A stretch of DNA of 15,707 nucleotides from DUVT01 sp041675865 (GTDB taxonomy: Bacteria > Bacillota_I > Bacilli_A > ML615J-28 > CAG-698), in assembly GCA_041675865.1 (NCBI GenBank), contig JBAYTA010000040.1, positions 1 to 15,707 of the forward strand, written 5' to 3'. Below the pieces are notes generated by a model. That model searched no databases, was not told where the DNA came from, and saw nothing but the letters and a program-made list of their open reading frames with translations. Made by a program: the position numbers and the translations under genes. Of the stretch, positions 1 through 6,136 are shown in pieces (the first letter of the stretch is position 1; every line of letters starts with the position of its first letter).

Positions 1-38
1 ATTATTTACCATTAAAAAATTTCGTCCGCTTCTAATAC

Positions 39-61
39 TAAGGGGGACACATTCCCCCTTA
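39..61. terminator. GC-rich hairpin, possible terminator of a gene left of the window
   Basis: A perfect stem (AAGGGGGA at 40-47 against TCCCCCTT at 53-60, extended by T39-A61) closes a five-base CACAT loop. On the plus strand it is followed by AAACCCCTTT and a T/C-rich stretch rather than a clean U run, so it is an imperfect terminator. It could end a gene lying left of position 1. The CCCC at 64-67 could compete with 54-58 for the G run. No gene was seen in 1-154. Confidence 0.4.
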
Positions 62-154
62 AACCCCTTTGTTTTCTTCTTCTTTTTTTAATTATTTGGT
101 CTCATATCATTTACAATCATACAGTTGTTATACCTTTCATAATTATTTTACTTT

Positions 155-256
155 AAGAAAAACCGGACCCGCAAGGGCCCGGTTTTAGGAAGGGGATGTT
201 GTGAATAATTTCTTATTCACTGCTATATGTAGGGGATAAGTACGCCTTCTCGGCGC
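155..256 (-). ncRNA. candidate C-rich regulatory small RNA, about 102 nt
   Basis: Reading the minus strand from G256: a 5' hairpin (G256-C252 with G246-U242, loop GAGAA); an unpaired stretch holding AUCCCCU (237-231); a perfect 8-bp hairpin with a GAAA tetraloop (220-201); a second unpaired AUCCCCU (197-191) followed by UCCU; and a 12-bp terminator stem (186-175 with 170-159, loop UUGC) followed by UUUUUCUU. Two pairs that would be A-C mismatches on the plus strand (167/178 and 242/256) become G-U wobbles on the minus strand, so the minus strand is the functional one. A good sigma-A promoter sits exactly upstream. Duplicated unpaired UCCC-type motifs that pair with Shine-Dalgarno sequences are typical of trans-acting sRNAs in Firmicutes (the RsaE/RoxS type); membership of any named family is not claimed. 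The main alternative is an attenuated leader of a minus-strand gene left of the window. Confidence 0.62.
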
Positions 257-262
257 ATTATT

Positions 263-291
263 ATTATATAATAAACATAATACAAATGCAA
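263..291 (-). promoter_or_regulatory. sigma-A promoter of the small RNA
   Basis: On the minus strand TTGCAT (-35, 291-286) and TATAAT (-10, 268-263) are separated by exactly 17 bases. The predicted start is G256, at the 5' base of the first RNA hairpin. Confidence 0.7.
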
Positions 292-297
292 GCATTT
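284..297. promoter_or_regulatory. inverted repeat over the small-RNA -35 box
   Basis: AAATGC (284-289), two bases, then GCATTT (292-297). The repeat covers the -35 hexamer of the sRNA promoter (286-291), where a repressor would block RNA polymerase. It is short, so chance is possible in AT-rich DNA. Confidence 0.3.
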
Positions 298-309
298 TAA
301 TAATTTTTA

Positions 310-338
310 TTTAAATTTTTTTTCTATTTTGTTATAAT
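310..338 (+). promoter_or_regulatory. promoter of the SGNH-sigma-propeller operon
   Basis: An extended -10, TG-T-TATAAT (330-338), has a weak -35 TTTAAA (310-315) at 17-base spacing. Transcription would start near 345, giving a leader of about 14 bases that is almost entirely ribosome binding site (AGGAG, 345-349, then ATG at 359). Confidence 0.5.
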
Positions 339-358
339 GATTAAAGGAGATGATTTAG

Positions 359-1378
359 ATGAATAAAACTACAAGAAAATTACCAAAGGTTACAAATTAT
401 AAAGTAACAAAAGAAGACGTCCATGTAGATGGGCTATTATATTATTATGAGAATAGTAATTTTAGCAGATTACCAACAGACAAGAAATTCGATGATGCCC
501 TAACACACTTGGCAAAACATCCAAGTGGAGCATATATTTCTTTTATTACTAACTCTTCAAGTATTGGAGTTAATGTGAAATTAGCTGGAAAATCTTATAT
601 GGCACATTTTACTGCAACAGGAACAATCGGACTTGATTTATATGTATTACACGAAGATAATTTTGTTTTCTTGGGTACAACAAAACTTGATGAAGCAGAG
701 TTCTCTTATACATTTATTAGAGGCATGTCTAGAGTAAACAAAGAGTTTAGAATTTACCTTCCAATCTATATGGAACTTATTGATCTAGAAATCGTAGTTG
801 ACGCAAATGCAAGAATAAGACAAGAAAAAAAAGAAGATAAACCAAAACTTGTTTGTTATGGTACATCAATAACCCAAGGTGGCTGTGCAACTAGACCTGG
901 AATGAATTATACATCTATAATGGGTAGACATCTACCTCAATTTGATGTTTATAATTTAGGGTTTTCTGGAAATGCCCACCTTCATACTGAAATAGCTAAT
1001 GTCATTAGTGATATCAAAAATTTAGATACATTAATAATTGAAGTAGAAGCTAATGCAGGTGCAGAAAGCGGAGTGTTAATTGATAGATTAGAAAACTTTC
1101 TTGATATTATTATTGAGAAAAACCCAAAAACAAAAATGTTTTTAATTTCTCACTATCCTCATTCACATTCATTATTTAATCCTAGCCTAAAAGCAAGAAT
1201 CTTAAAACATAAAATATTTCAAAAAGATGTTTGCAATAAATACAATATAACTTTTGTTGACGGCGAAGAATTATTAAAAGAATTTGGATATGAAGAAACT
1301 GTTGACTTAGTTCACCTAACAGATTTAGGTTTCTATCACTTAGCTCATTACTTTATTGACATTTTATCAAAAAAATAG
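359..1378 (+). CDS. SGNH/GDSL-type hydrolase with GxDLY N-terminal domain
   Basis: Predicted ester hydrolase of 339 residues. The N-terminal half is a beta-rich domain with the GLDLY signature (residues 91-95) that names the GxDLY family; the C-terminal half (from about 162) is the SGNH hydrolase. Visible catalytic blocks are YGTSITQGG with nucleophile Ser170, the oxyanion residues Gly204-Asn205 in GFSGN, and the Asp316/His319 pair in the DLVHLTDLGF block. There is no signal peptide or membrane segment, so it should act in the cytoplasm. The substrate is unknown; relatives include carbohydrate and acyl esterases. The start at 359 is supported by AGGAG nine bases upstream. Only 35 bases, with no terminator, separate it from the sigma factor gene, so it is probably the first gene of that operon and may be part of the sigma regulon. 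The family call is firm; the physiological role is not known. Confidence 0.88.
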   Translation: MNKTTRKLPKVTNYKVTKEDVHVDGLLYYYENSNFSRLPTDKKFDDALTHLAKHPSGAYISFITNSSSIGVNVKLAGKSYMAHFTATGTIGLDLYVLHEDNFVFLGTTKLDEAEFSYTFIRGMSRVNKEFRIYLPIYMELIDLEIVVDANARIRQEKKEDKPKLVCYGTSITQGGCATRPGMNYTSIMGRHLPQFDVYNLGFSGNAHLHTEIANVISDIKNLDTLIIEVEANAGAESGVLIDRLENFLDIIIEKNPKTKMFLISHYPHSHSLFNPSLKARILKHKIFQKDVCNKYNITFVDGEELLKEFGYEETVDLVHLTDLGFYHLAHYFIDILSKK

Positions 1379-1401
1379 ACAACTAAATTGTTATTATTTA
1401 A

Positions 1402-1413
1402 GAGGGGGCCCTC
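1402..1413 (+). promoter_or_regulatory. self-complementary ribosome binding site of the sigma factor gene
   Basis: The sequence just before ATG (1414) is GAGGGGGCCCTC, whose ends pair (GAGG 1402-1405 with CCTC 1410-1413, loop GGGC). The G-rich Shine-Dalgarno element therefore lies inside a small hairpin that abuts the start codon. This could damp translation of the sigma factor unless upstream translation opens it. Confidence 0.4.
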
Positions 1414-1923
1414 ATGACAAATAAAGAACTAGATAATTGCATTATTAAATTTCTTGAAGGTGATGAATCAAGTTTTGACTTGATTTATTATGAGACAGAA
1501 AAAAGCGTGTACTTATCTATTTATAATATTATCAAAGAAAGAAATACAATTGAAGATTTAATGCAAGATACATATATGAAAGCTATAAAGTCTCTTAATT
1601 ATTATGCAATTGGAACAAACTTTAAAGCTTGGATATCTAGAATCGCTAGAAATAATGCCCTCAATTATGTTAAAAGGAAAAATAGAGAAGATATTATTGA
1701 TTCTGGAGAACGACCAGATGTGTATGGAACAGTTTCCGAAAGTTATTTTCTTGATTTCGCAGTTAGAAACTTAAACGAAATAGAAAAAGATATTATTGTT
1801 TATAAAATAATTCTAGATTTAAAATTTAGAGAAATAGCAGAAGTCATGGAGCTGCCACTAGGTACAGTTTACTGGAACTATAGAAATGCCATAGATAAGA
1901 TAAAGGAGGAGATCCAAGAATGA
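1414..1923 (+). CDS. ECF-type RNA polymerase sigma factor
   Basis: A 169-residue, two-domain sigma-70-family factor of the usual ECF length. Region 2 spans about residues 20-91, including DLMQDTYMKA (48-57, region 2.2) and the aromatic/basic FKAWISRIARNNALNYVKRK stretch (70-89, regions 2.3-2.4) that melts and reads the -10. Region 4 spans about 116-168, with the helix-turn-helix FREIAEVMELPLGTVYWNYR (138-157) for the -35. It has no extra C-terminal extension. Its UGA stop overlaps the next start as ATGA, the classic arrangement for a sigma factor and its partner anti-sigma factor. The ribosome binding site is GAGGGGG, which is self-complementary with the bases before ATG. It is presumably held at the membrane by the next gene's product until an envelope signal arrives; the signal and the target promoters cannot be told from this window. 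Confidence 0.9.
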   Translation: MTNKELDNCIIKFLEGDESSFDLIYYETEKSVYLSIYNIIKERNTIEDLMQDTYMKAIKSLNYYAIGTNFKAWISRIARNNALNYVKRKNREDIIDSGERPDVYGTVSESYFLDFAVRNLNEIEKDIIVYKIILDLKFREIAEVMELPLGTVYWNYRNAIDKIKEEIQE

Positions 1924-3848
1924 ATTTTAGACAGTTTAAAAGAAAACTTAAAACCGAACAATATAATATTCCAAATGTCTTAAGCAAAATTAAGGATAAT
2001 CTTCCTGAAATTAGCATTAAGAATGCGCCAAGTGAAAGACAAAAACCAAAATTTAGATATAGCTTAACCTTTGCAACTCTAATTCTTACACTATTATTTG
2101 TCTTTTCCGCAATGTCTAATCCGCTTCCAAACAATGAAGTAAGCGGACCTGTAAATTTATCTCACTTTAATAGTAACGCAGAAATAGATAATACTGTGAA
2201 AAAATTTAACCGTCAAAAAGAAGCTTATATCGAAAAAGAAGCGCTGCTATTTGAAAATTACTATATGGGGGATATCCCAGATTTACCAGACTCAAGATTT
2301 TATGGTTCAAATAATCAAGTAGCAAAATTATATAAAAATAGAGTCTTTTACTTAAATAGTCAAGGCCTTGTAGTATTTGATACTTCAAACAACGACTTAA
2401 CACAAATCTATCAAAAAGATTTAGATTTTGATAATACTACACATGTGAAAACATTAGAGATAGTTAATGATAAACTAATCGTTATCTATAAAAACCAAGA
2501 ATACGTAAATGTTTTAATATTTGATACAAATGTTATTTACCAACAATTTGTTTATAAAATTAAAAGCACTTATGTTAATTCCCATATTCATAATAATAAA
2601 CTATATTTAGTTACAATTCTTAATGAAAGAATACTTCCAACAATTGAAGTAAATAACTTAAGAAAACAAATAACACCTACTGATATCGGATATCTTGATA
2701 ATGTTGTAGGTGAATCATATACTATCCTAACATCTATTGATCTAGCAACAAGACAACATAGTGAAACTATTTTCCTATCATTTAATAAATGGGATATTAT
2801 TCATTTCAAAGATGATAATTTATATCTAATTAATAATCATATGAATTATAAGAGAAACCTTCAATATGGAGAATATACTACGGTTGTGAAATTCAAAGAT
2901 GTTGCAAGAGAAGGATTTACTTATCAAGGTTCATATTCAGTCCAAGGAAGCGTTGTTGATAAATCTAATGTTTATGAATACGAAGATAGTCTTAGGATTG
3001 CCCTACAAGTTACTCATTATAATGTAAGAAAGATTTTATTCTTCTTTACTAAAATAACTGAAATAGAGCATTCAATTAATATTGTAAACTTAAAGTCTAC
3101 TGTTGTTGATGGTAAACCAATTTTAGAATTAACAAATAATTTTGAAATTAGAGAATCAGACGAATTAGATAAATCCATCTCAATTCTAACAACCAAATTT
3201 TATAATGAAAAAGTGATGATTGAAAGCAAAGGTAATGAAATCAATGTTGATTTCCTAGACTTAACCGATCCATTTAATATTATAAAAATCGAAGAAACTT
3301 CTGTTGAAAAAGATTGGTATAAATCTAAAGGAGATATTATTGCTCTTGATAGTACTTTTGGTTTTGAAATTAGAACTATAAAAACAAGTACCGGAGAATT
3401 TGAAATTAGATTTTATGATCTTACTGGTAGTTCTCCAGTTGAACTTAAAGAACACTATGCTTACTTAAATTATTCATATTTACTTGCAGATAGCGATTAT
3501 ATCATTATTGAAGCTATAAGGTATTCAAACTCACTTTATATTTCAAGTGATGAAAATAATTACTATATTGGATTCTCTGTTGTTAACAATTTATATAAAA
3601 CATATCTAAATAATAACAAGGGTACACCGGTTGGAACATATACATTAATTAAAGTGAGCAAGGAAGACAAACAAACAAAATTCCAGGATCTAACAACCAA
3701 TAATACAATTATTGAAAAACTAGTAGGTTCTGCATCAAATCAAATTTACGGCCTATCACATGATAAGATTGTGAAATTAAAACATAATGATTTTGGTAAC
3801 TTTGTCATCACACAGTTACATTCAATTAATGATATGAAAACAAAATAA
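1920..3848 (+). CDS. membrane-anchored beta-propeller protein, probable anti-sigma factor
   Basis: 642 residues. A basic N-terminal cytoplasmic tail of about 45 residues is followed by one membrane segment (about 47-66, RYSLTFATLILTLLFVFSAM) and a large extracytoplasmic domain. The outer part resembles the secreted beta-propeller family PF09826: STYVNSHIHNNKLYLVT (216-232) matches that family's usual 'Y..SR...LYLVT' blade, and blade-like pieces such as YTILTSIDL and KDDNLYLINN recur. The start overlaps the sigma factor stop (ATGA) and is preceded by AGGAGG (1904-1909), so the two are translationally coupled. From position and topology I infer that the tail binds the sigma factor and the propeller senses an external ligand or stress. 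No zinc-type anti-sigma HxxxCxxC motif is seen in the tail. A strong terminator follows the stop codon. The propeller call is by motif recognition, not alignment. Confidence 0.72.
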   Translation: MNFRQFKRKLKTEQYNIPNVLSKIKDNLPEISIKNAPSERQKPKFRYSLTFATLILTLLFVFSAMSNPLPNNEVSGPVNLSHFNSNAEIDNTVKKFNRQKEAYIEKEALLFENYYMGDIPDLPDSRFYGSNNQVAKLYKNRVFYLNSQGLVVFDTSNNDLTQIYQKDLDFDNTTHVKTLEIVNDKLIVIYKNQEYVNVLIFDTNVIYQQFVYKIKSTYVNSHIHNNKLYLVTILNERILPTIEVNNLRKQITPTDIGYLDNVVGESYTILTSIDLATRQHSETIFLSFNKWDIIHFKDDNLYLINNHMNYKRNLQYGEYTTVVKFKDVAREGFTYQGSYSVQGSVVDKSNVYEYEDSLRIALQVTHYNVRKILFFFTKITEIEHSINIVNLKSTVVDGKPILELTNNFEIRESDELDKSISILTTKFYNEKVMIESKGNEINVDFLDLTDPFNIIKIEETSVEKDWYKSKGDIIALDSTFGFEIRTIKTSTGEFEIRFYDLTGSSPVELKEHYAYLNYSYLLADSDYIIIEAIRYSNSLYISSDENNYYIGFSVVNNLYKTYLNNNKGTPVGTYTLIKVSKEDKQTKFQDLTTNNTIIEKLVGSASNQIYGLSHDKIVKLKHNDFGNFVITQLHSINDMKTK

Positions 3849-3850
3849 GT

Positions 3851-3880
3851 AATAGCCCTGTTTCTACAGGGCTATTTATT
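3851..3880 (+). terminator. intrinsic terminator of the sigma operon
   Basis: A perfect 11-bp stem, AATAGCCCTGT (3851-3861) with ACAGGGCTATT (3866-3876), has a TTCT loop and is followed by TATTTATTT. It begins two bases after the propeller stop codon. Confidence 0.85.
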
Positions 3881-3907
3881 TACAAAACTTAAATGTGTTA
3901 ATATAAG

Positions 3908-3923
3908 AATAAAACGTTTTATT
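3908..3923. promoter_or_regulatory. 16-bp perfect palindrome, likely operator
   Basis: AATAAAACGTTTTATT is identical on both strands with no spacer. Its right end occupies the -35 position (3918-3923) of the promoter for the downstream lipoprotein, so a dimeric regulator bound here would control initiation. It lies between the previous gene's terminator and the next -10 and is not explained by either. Confidence 0.5.
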
Positions 3924-3937
3924 TTATTGTATTAATA

Positions 3938-3946
3938 TGTTATAAT
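3938..3946 (+). promoter_or_regulatory. extended -10 promoter of the C39-like lipoprotein gene
   Basis: TG-T-TATAAT (3938-3946) is a perfect extended -10; the -35 position (3918-3923, TTTATT) is poor and lies inside the palindrome. Transcription would start near 3953, giving a leader of about 55 bases. Confidence 0.55.
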
Positions 3947-3962
3947 ATTAAATGTCAAAAAC

Positions 3963-3977
3963 GGATATTTTATATCC
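3963..3977 (+). promoter_or_regulatory. small leader hairpin of the lipoprotein gene
   Basis: GGATAT (3963-3968) pairs with ATATCC (3972-3977) across a three-base loop, within the predicted 5' leader. It may be mRNA-stabilising or another protein site. It is weak and does not cover the GGAGG ribosome binding site (3996-4000). Confidence 0.25.
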
Positions 3978-4007
3978 CATATATATCTAAAAATTGGAGG
4001 AAGAAGA

Positions 4008-6095
4008 ATGAAATATTTAAAATTTATATTTGGATTTGTGCTAGTTTTATTTTTATACGCATGTAATACTACAAATATATCAGTTGATAAAGCCTTAACA
4101 AAATTAATTGAAACTATTCCTTTTGAAGTAGATTCAGATTTAAATATACCAAAGACATTTACATTTGAAGAAGTAACTTATAATGTAAGTTACACAAGTG
4201 CTGATTTAGATGTTATTGGTGCTGATGGTAAAGTTTATCGCTCTTTTGAAGAAGTAGCTACAAGTATTAATGTAGTTATTTCTAAAGACGAACATAAAGC
4301 TTCTGAAGAAGTAGAAGTTATTGTGAAAAAACTTAGCCAAGATGATGTAAAAGATATTATAACATCTACAGTAGCAATTGAAACCACAGTAACAAAAGAT
4401 TTAAATTTACCTACAAAATTAGAACACCATATTTATGAAGCAACCCTTACATGGACATCTTCTAATCAAAATGTTGTGACTAATGAAGGTAAGGTTAATT
4501 TTAAAAATACTAAACAGAGTGCAACATTATCAGTTGAGTTTAGTTATAATAATACAACATACAACTACACTAATCTATATGCACTTGAAATTGAAGCAGT
4601 TCCTGAAGATGAATTTTTAGAGTTTACTGCAAATAATTTTAGCTTACCAGCCACTACTAATTTAAAAGTCAATTTACCTTCAAACATAAATGGTGTTTCA
4701 ATCCTTTGGACATCATCACATCCGTCACTTATTTCTATATATGGGGACTTTAATCACCCAGATGTAGATACAGAAGTTGAAATAACAGCAAAGTTTTTCT
4801 ATAAAGGAAAAACTGTTGATAAAACATATAAGATTGTTGCCCTAACAGTTCCTCATGAAGAAAGATTTAATTTAGCTTTAAGTAAAATTTCATTCCCAGA
4901 AGTTATTACCTCTAATTTGAATCTACAAACAAAGTTTGAATATAATGTAACAGGAGAATGGTTTAGTAATAAACCAAGTGTTATATCTAACACTGGTCTA
5001 TTATACCTTTCTACAACCGAACAAACTGTAACACTAACATTAAAATTAACATCAGGAGAAGAAACGATGGAGAAAGAATTTAATTTAAAAACCGGAAAAA
5101 TAGCAGAAGGTGAAACATTTGTTAATTCACATCATTATCTAGGCTATGCCCAAGAATTTAATGCTTCAGGTTTTACTAATTTAAAACTTGAAGAAGGTCT
5201 ATTAGTTCTAGAAGATAGTAAATTAACTGGAACATACGAATCACCTGTATTTAAGACTAGCAATTTCACAACTTTAGTTGGATCATGGGCTGCTGTAACT
5301 GATACAAATACTACAGCAGAATTAAAGGTAAGAGTTAGAGTAAATGGCACATGGAGTAATTATTTAAGTTATGGTGCTTTTGGACTTGGATTAGAAAATA
5401 AAATGATTGATCAAAACGGTGGAGTTGCAAGACTTAGCCAAGATGAAGTAATGATAAATAATTCACAACAAGCTGACGCTTTTCAATATCAAGTTGTTCT
5501 AAAAAGAAATAAAGTAACAGATACTTCAGCTAAACTTTCTTTAGTATCTGTAGCGCTTGATATACCTAATTATTCATTTAGTGTAGATATTTCAAATCTT
5601 CCTAAAAAAGTTGAACATGACTTGCCTAATCTATATCAAATTGATGTACCAACAATTGGTAGTATCATTTGTTCACCAACTTCAGCAACCATGTTATTGA
5701 TGTATCGTGGACATGAATTTACAGATGAACTTCCTCATAGAGAAGTATCACCATTACTTAGAGAATATAATACAGGAATTTATGGAAACTGGGTATATAA
5801 TACTGTTGGTATGAGTGCATTTGGTGAGAACACATATGTGAAAAGAATTTATTCATTTGAAGAATTAGTTCATCACTTAGCTACAGTTGGTCCAGTTGCA
5901 TTAAGTATTAAAGGAAACACAGGTAGATATAATACTGCTGGTCACTTACTAGTTGTAAGTGGATATGAAATTACAGATAGTGGTAGATCTATTCTAGTTC
6001 ATGACCCTAACCTTTCTGAAGTTGAATGGAAATACTCAGAAGCTATATATAATGGTTTCACAAGAAATGTAATTTATGTTGTTGAAAACAATTAA
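4008..6095 (+). CDS. lipoprotein with Ig-like repeats and a C39-like cysteine peptidase domain
   Basis: 695 residues. A lipoprotein signal peptide ends in LYAC with the lipid-modified Cys19, so the protein is exported and anchored on the outer face of the membrane. Residues about 25-365 hold four diverged Ig-like repeats; the hallmark W.SS...V/I core is visible at WTSSNQNVV (149-157), WTSSHPSLI (234-242) and WFSNKPSVI (318-326). A linker domain with a beta-sandwich look spans about 370-520. The C-terminal part (about 540-695) matches the C39_2 papain-like fold: Cys555 in CSPTSATM, His646 in GHLLVVSGY and Asp666 in VHDPN form the expected triad, so it looks active. Members of this family cleave peptides or peptide cross-links; the substrate here is unknown. 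GGAGG at 3996-4000 supports the start. It is monocistronic, with its own palindrome-bearing promoter. It resembles the amidase lipoprotein at 12229-14175 in overall design. Confidence 0.85.
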   Translation: MKYLKFIFGFVLVLFLYACNTTNISVDKALTKLIETIPFEVDSDLNIPKTFTFEEVTYNVSYTSADLDVIGADGKVYRSFEEVATSINVVISKDEHKASEEVEVIVKKLSQDDVKDIITSTVAIETTVTKDLNLPTKLEHHIYEATLTWTSSNQNVVTNEGKVNFKNTKQSATLSVEFSYNNTTYNYTNLYALEIEAVPEDEFLEFTANNFSLPATTNLKVNLPSNINGVSILWTSSHPSLISIYGDFNHPDVDTEVEITAKFFYKGKTVDKTYKIVALTVPHEERFNLALSKISFPEVITSNLNLQTKFEYNVTGEWFSNKPSVISNTGLLYLSTTEQTVTLTLKLTSGEETMEKEFNLKTGKIAEGETFVNSHHYLGYAQEFNASGFTNLKLEEGLLVLEDSKLTGTYESPVFKTSNFTTLVGSWAAVTDTNTTAELKVRVRVNGTWSNYLSYGAFGLGLENKMIDQNGGVARLSQDEVMINNSQQADAFQYQVVLKRNKVTDTSAKLSLVSVALDIPNYSFSVDISNLPKKVEHDLPNLYQIDVPTIGSIICSPTSATMLLMYRGHEFTDELPHREVSPLLREYNTGIYGNWVYNTVGMSAFGENTYVKRIYSFEELVHHLATVGPVALSIKGNTGRYNTAGHLLVVSGYEITDSGRSILVHDPNLSEVEWKYSEAIYNGFTRNVIYVVENN

Positions 6096-6111
6096 TTTAT
6101 AAAACAAGATT

Positions 6112-6136
6112 AAAAGAGCACACTAAGTGCTCTTTT
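6112..6136. terminator. bidirectional terminator between convergent genes
   Basis: AAAAGAGCAC (6112-6121) pairs with GTGCTCTTTT (6127-6136) around a five-base loop. The stem gives a T run on either strand and sits between the stops at 6095 (+) and 6137 (-), so it serves both genes. Confidence 0.85.

Noticed and set aside
200..208. TGTGAATAA, a perfect DnaA-box match (TTATTCACA on the minus strand)
   Set aside because: It is one arm of the GAAA-capped RNA hairpin, and no cluster of boxes, dnaA or dnaN is nearby, so a replication origin is not supported.
155..256. SRP RNA, 6S RNA or a known riboswitch as the identity of the minus-strand RNA
   Set aside because: The SRP apical GGAA/AGCAG motif is absent, the length and shape do not fit 6S RNA, and no riboswitch core was recognised; no coding region follows on the minus strand within the window.
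1844..2134. A 96-codon minus-strand frame across the sigma/propeller junction
   Set aside because: It is a shadow of two well-supported coupled genes, without its own start signals.
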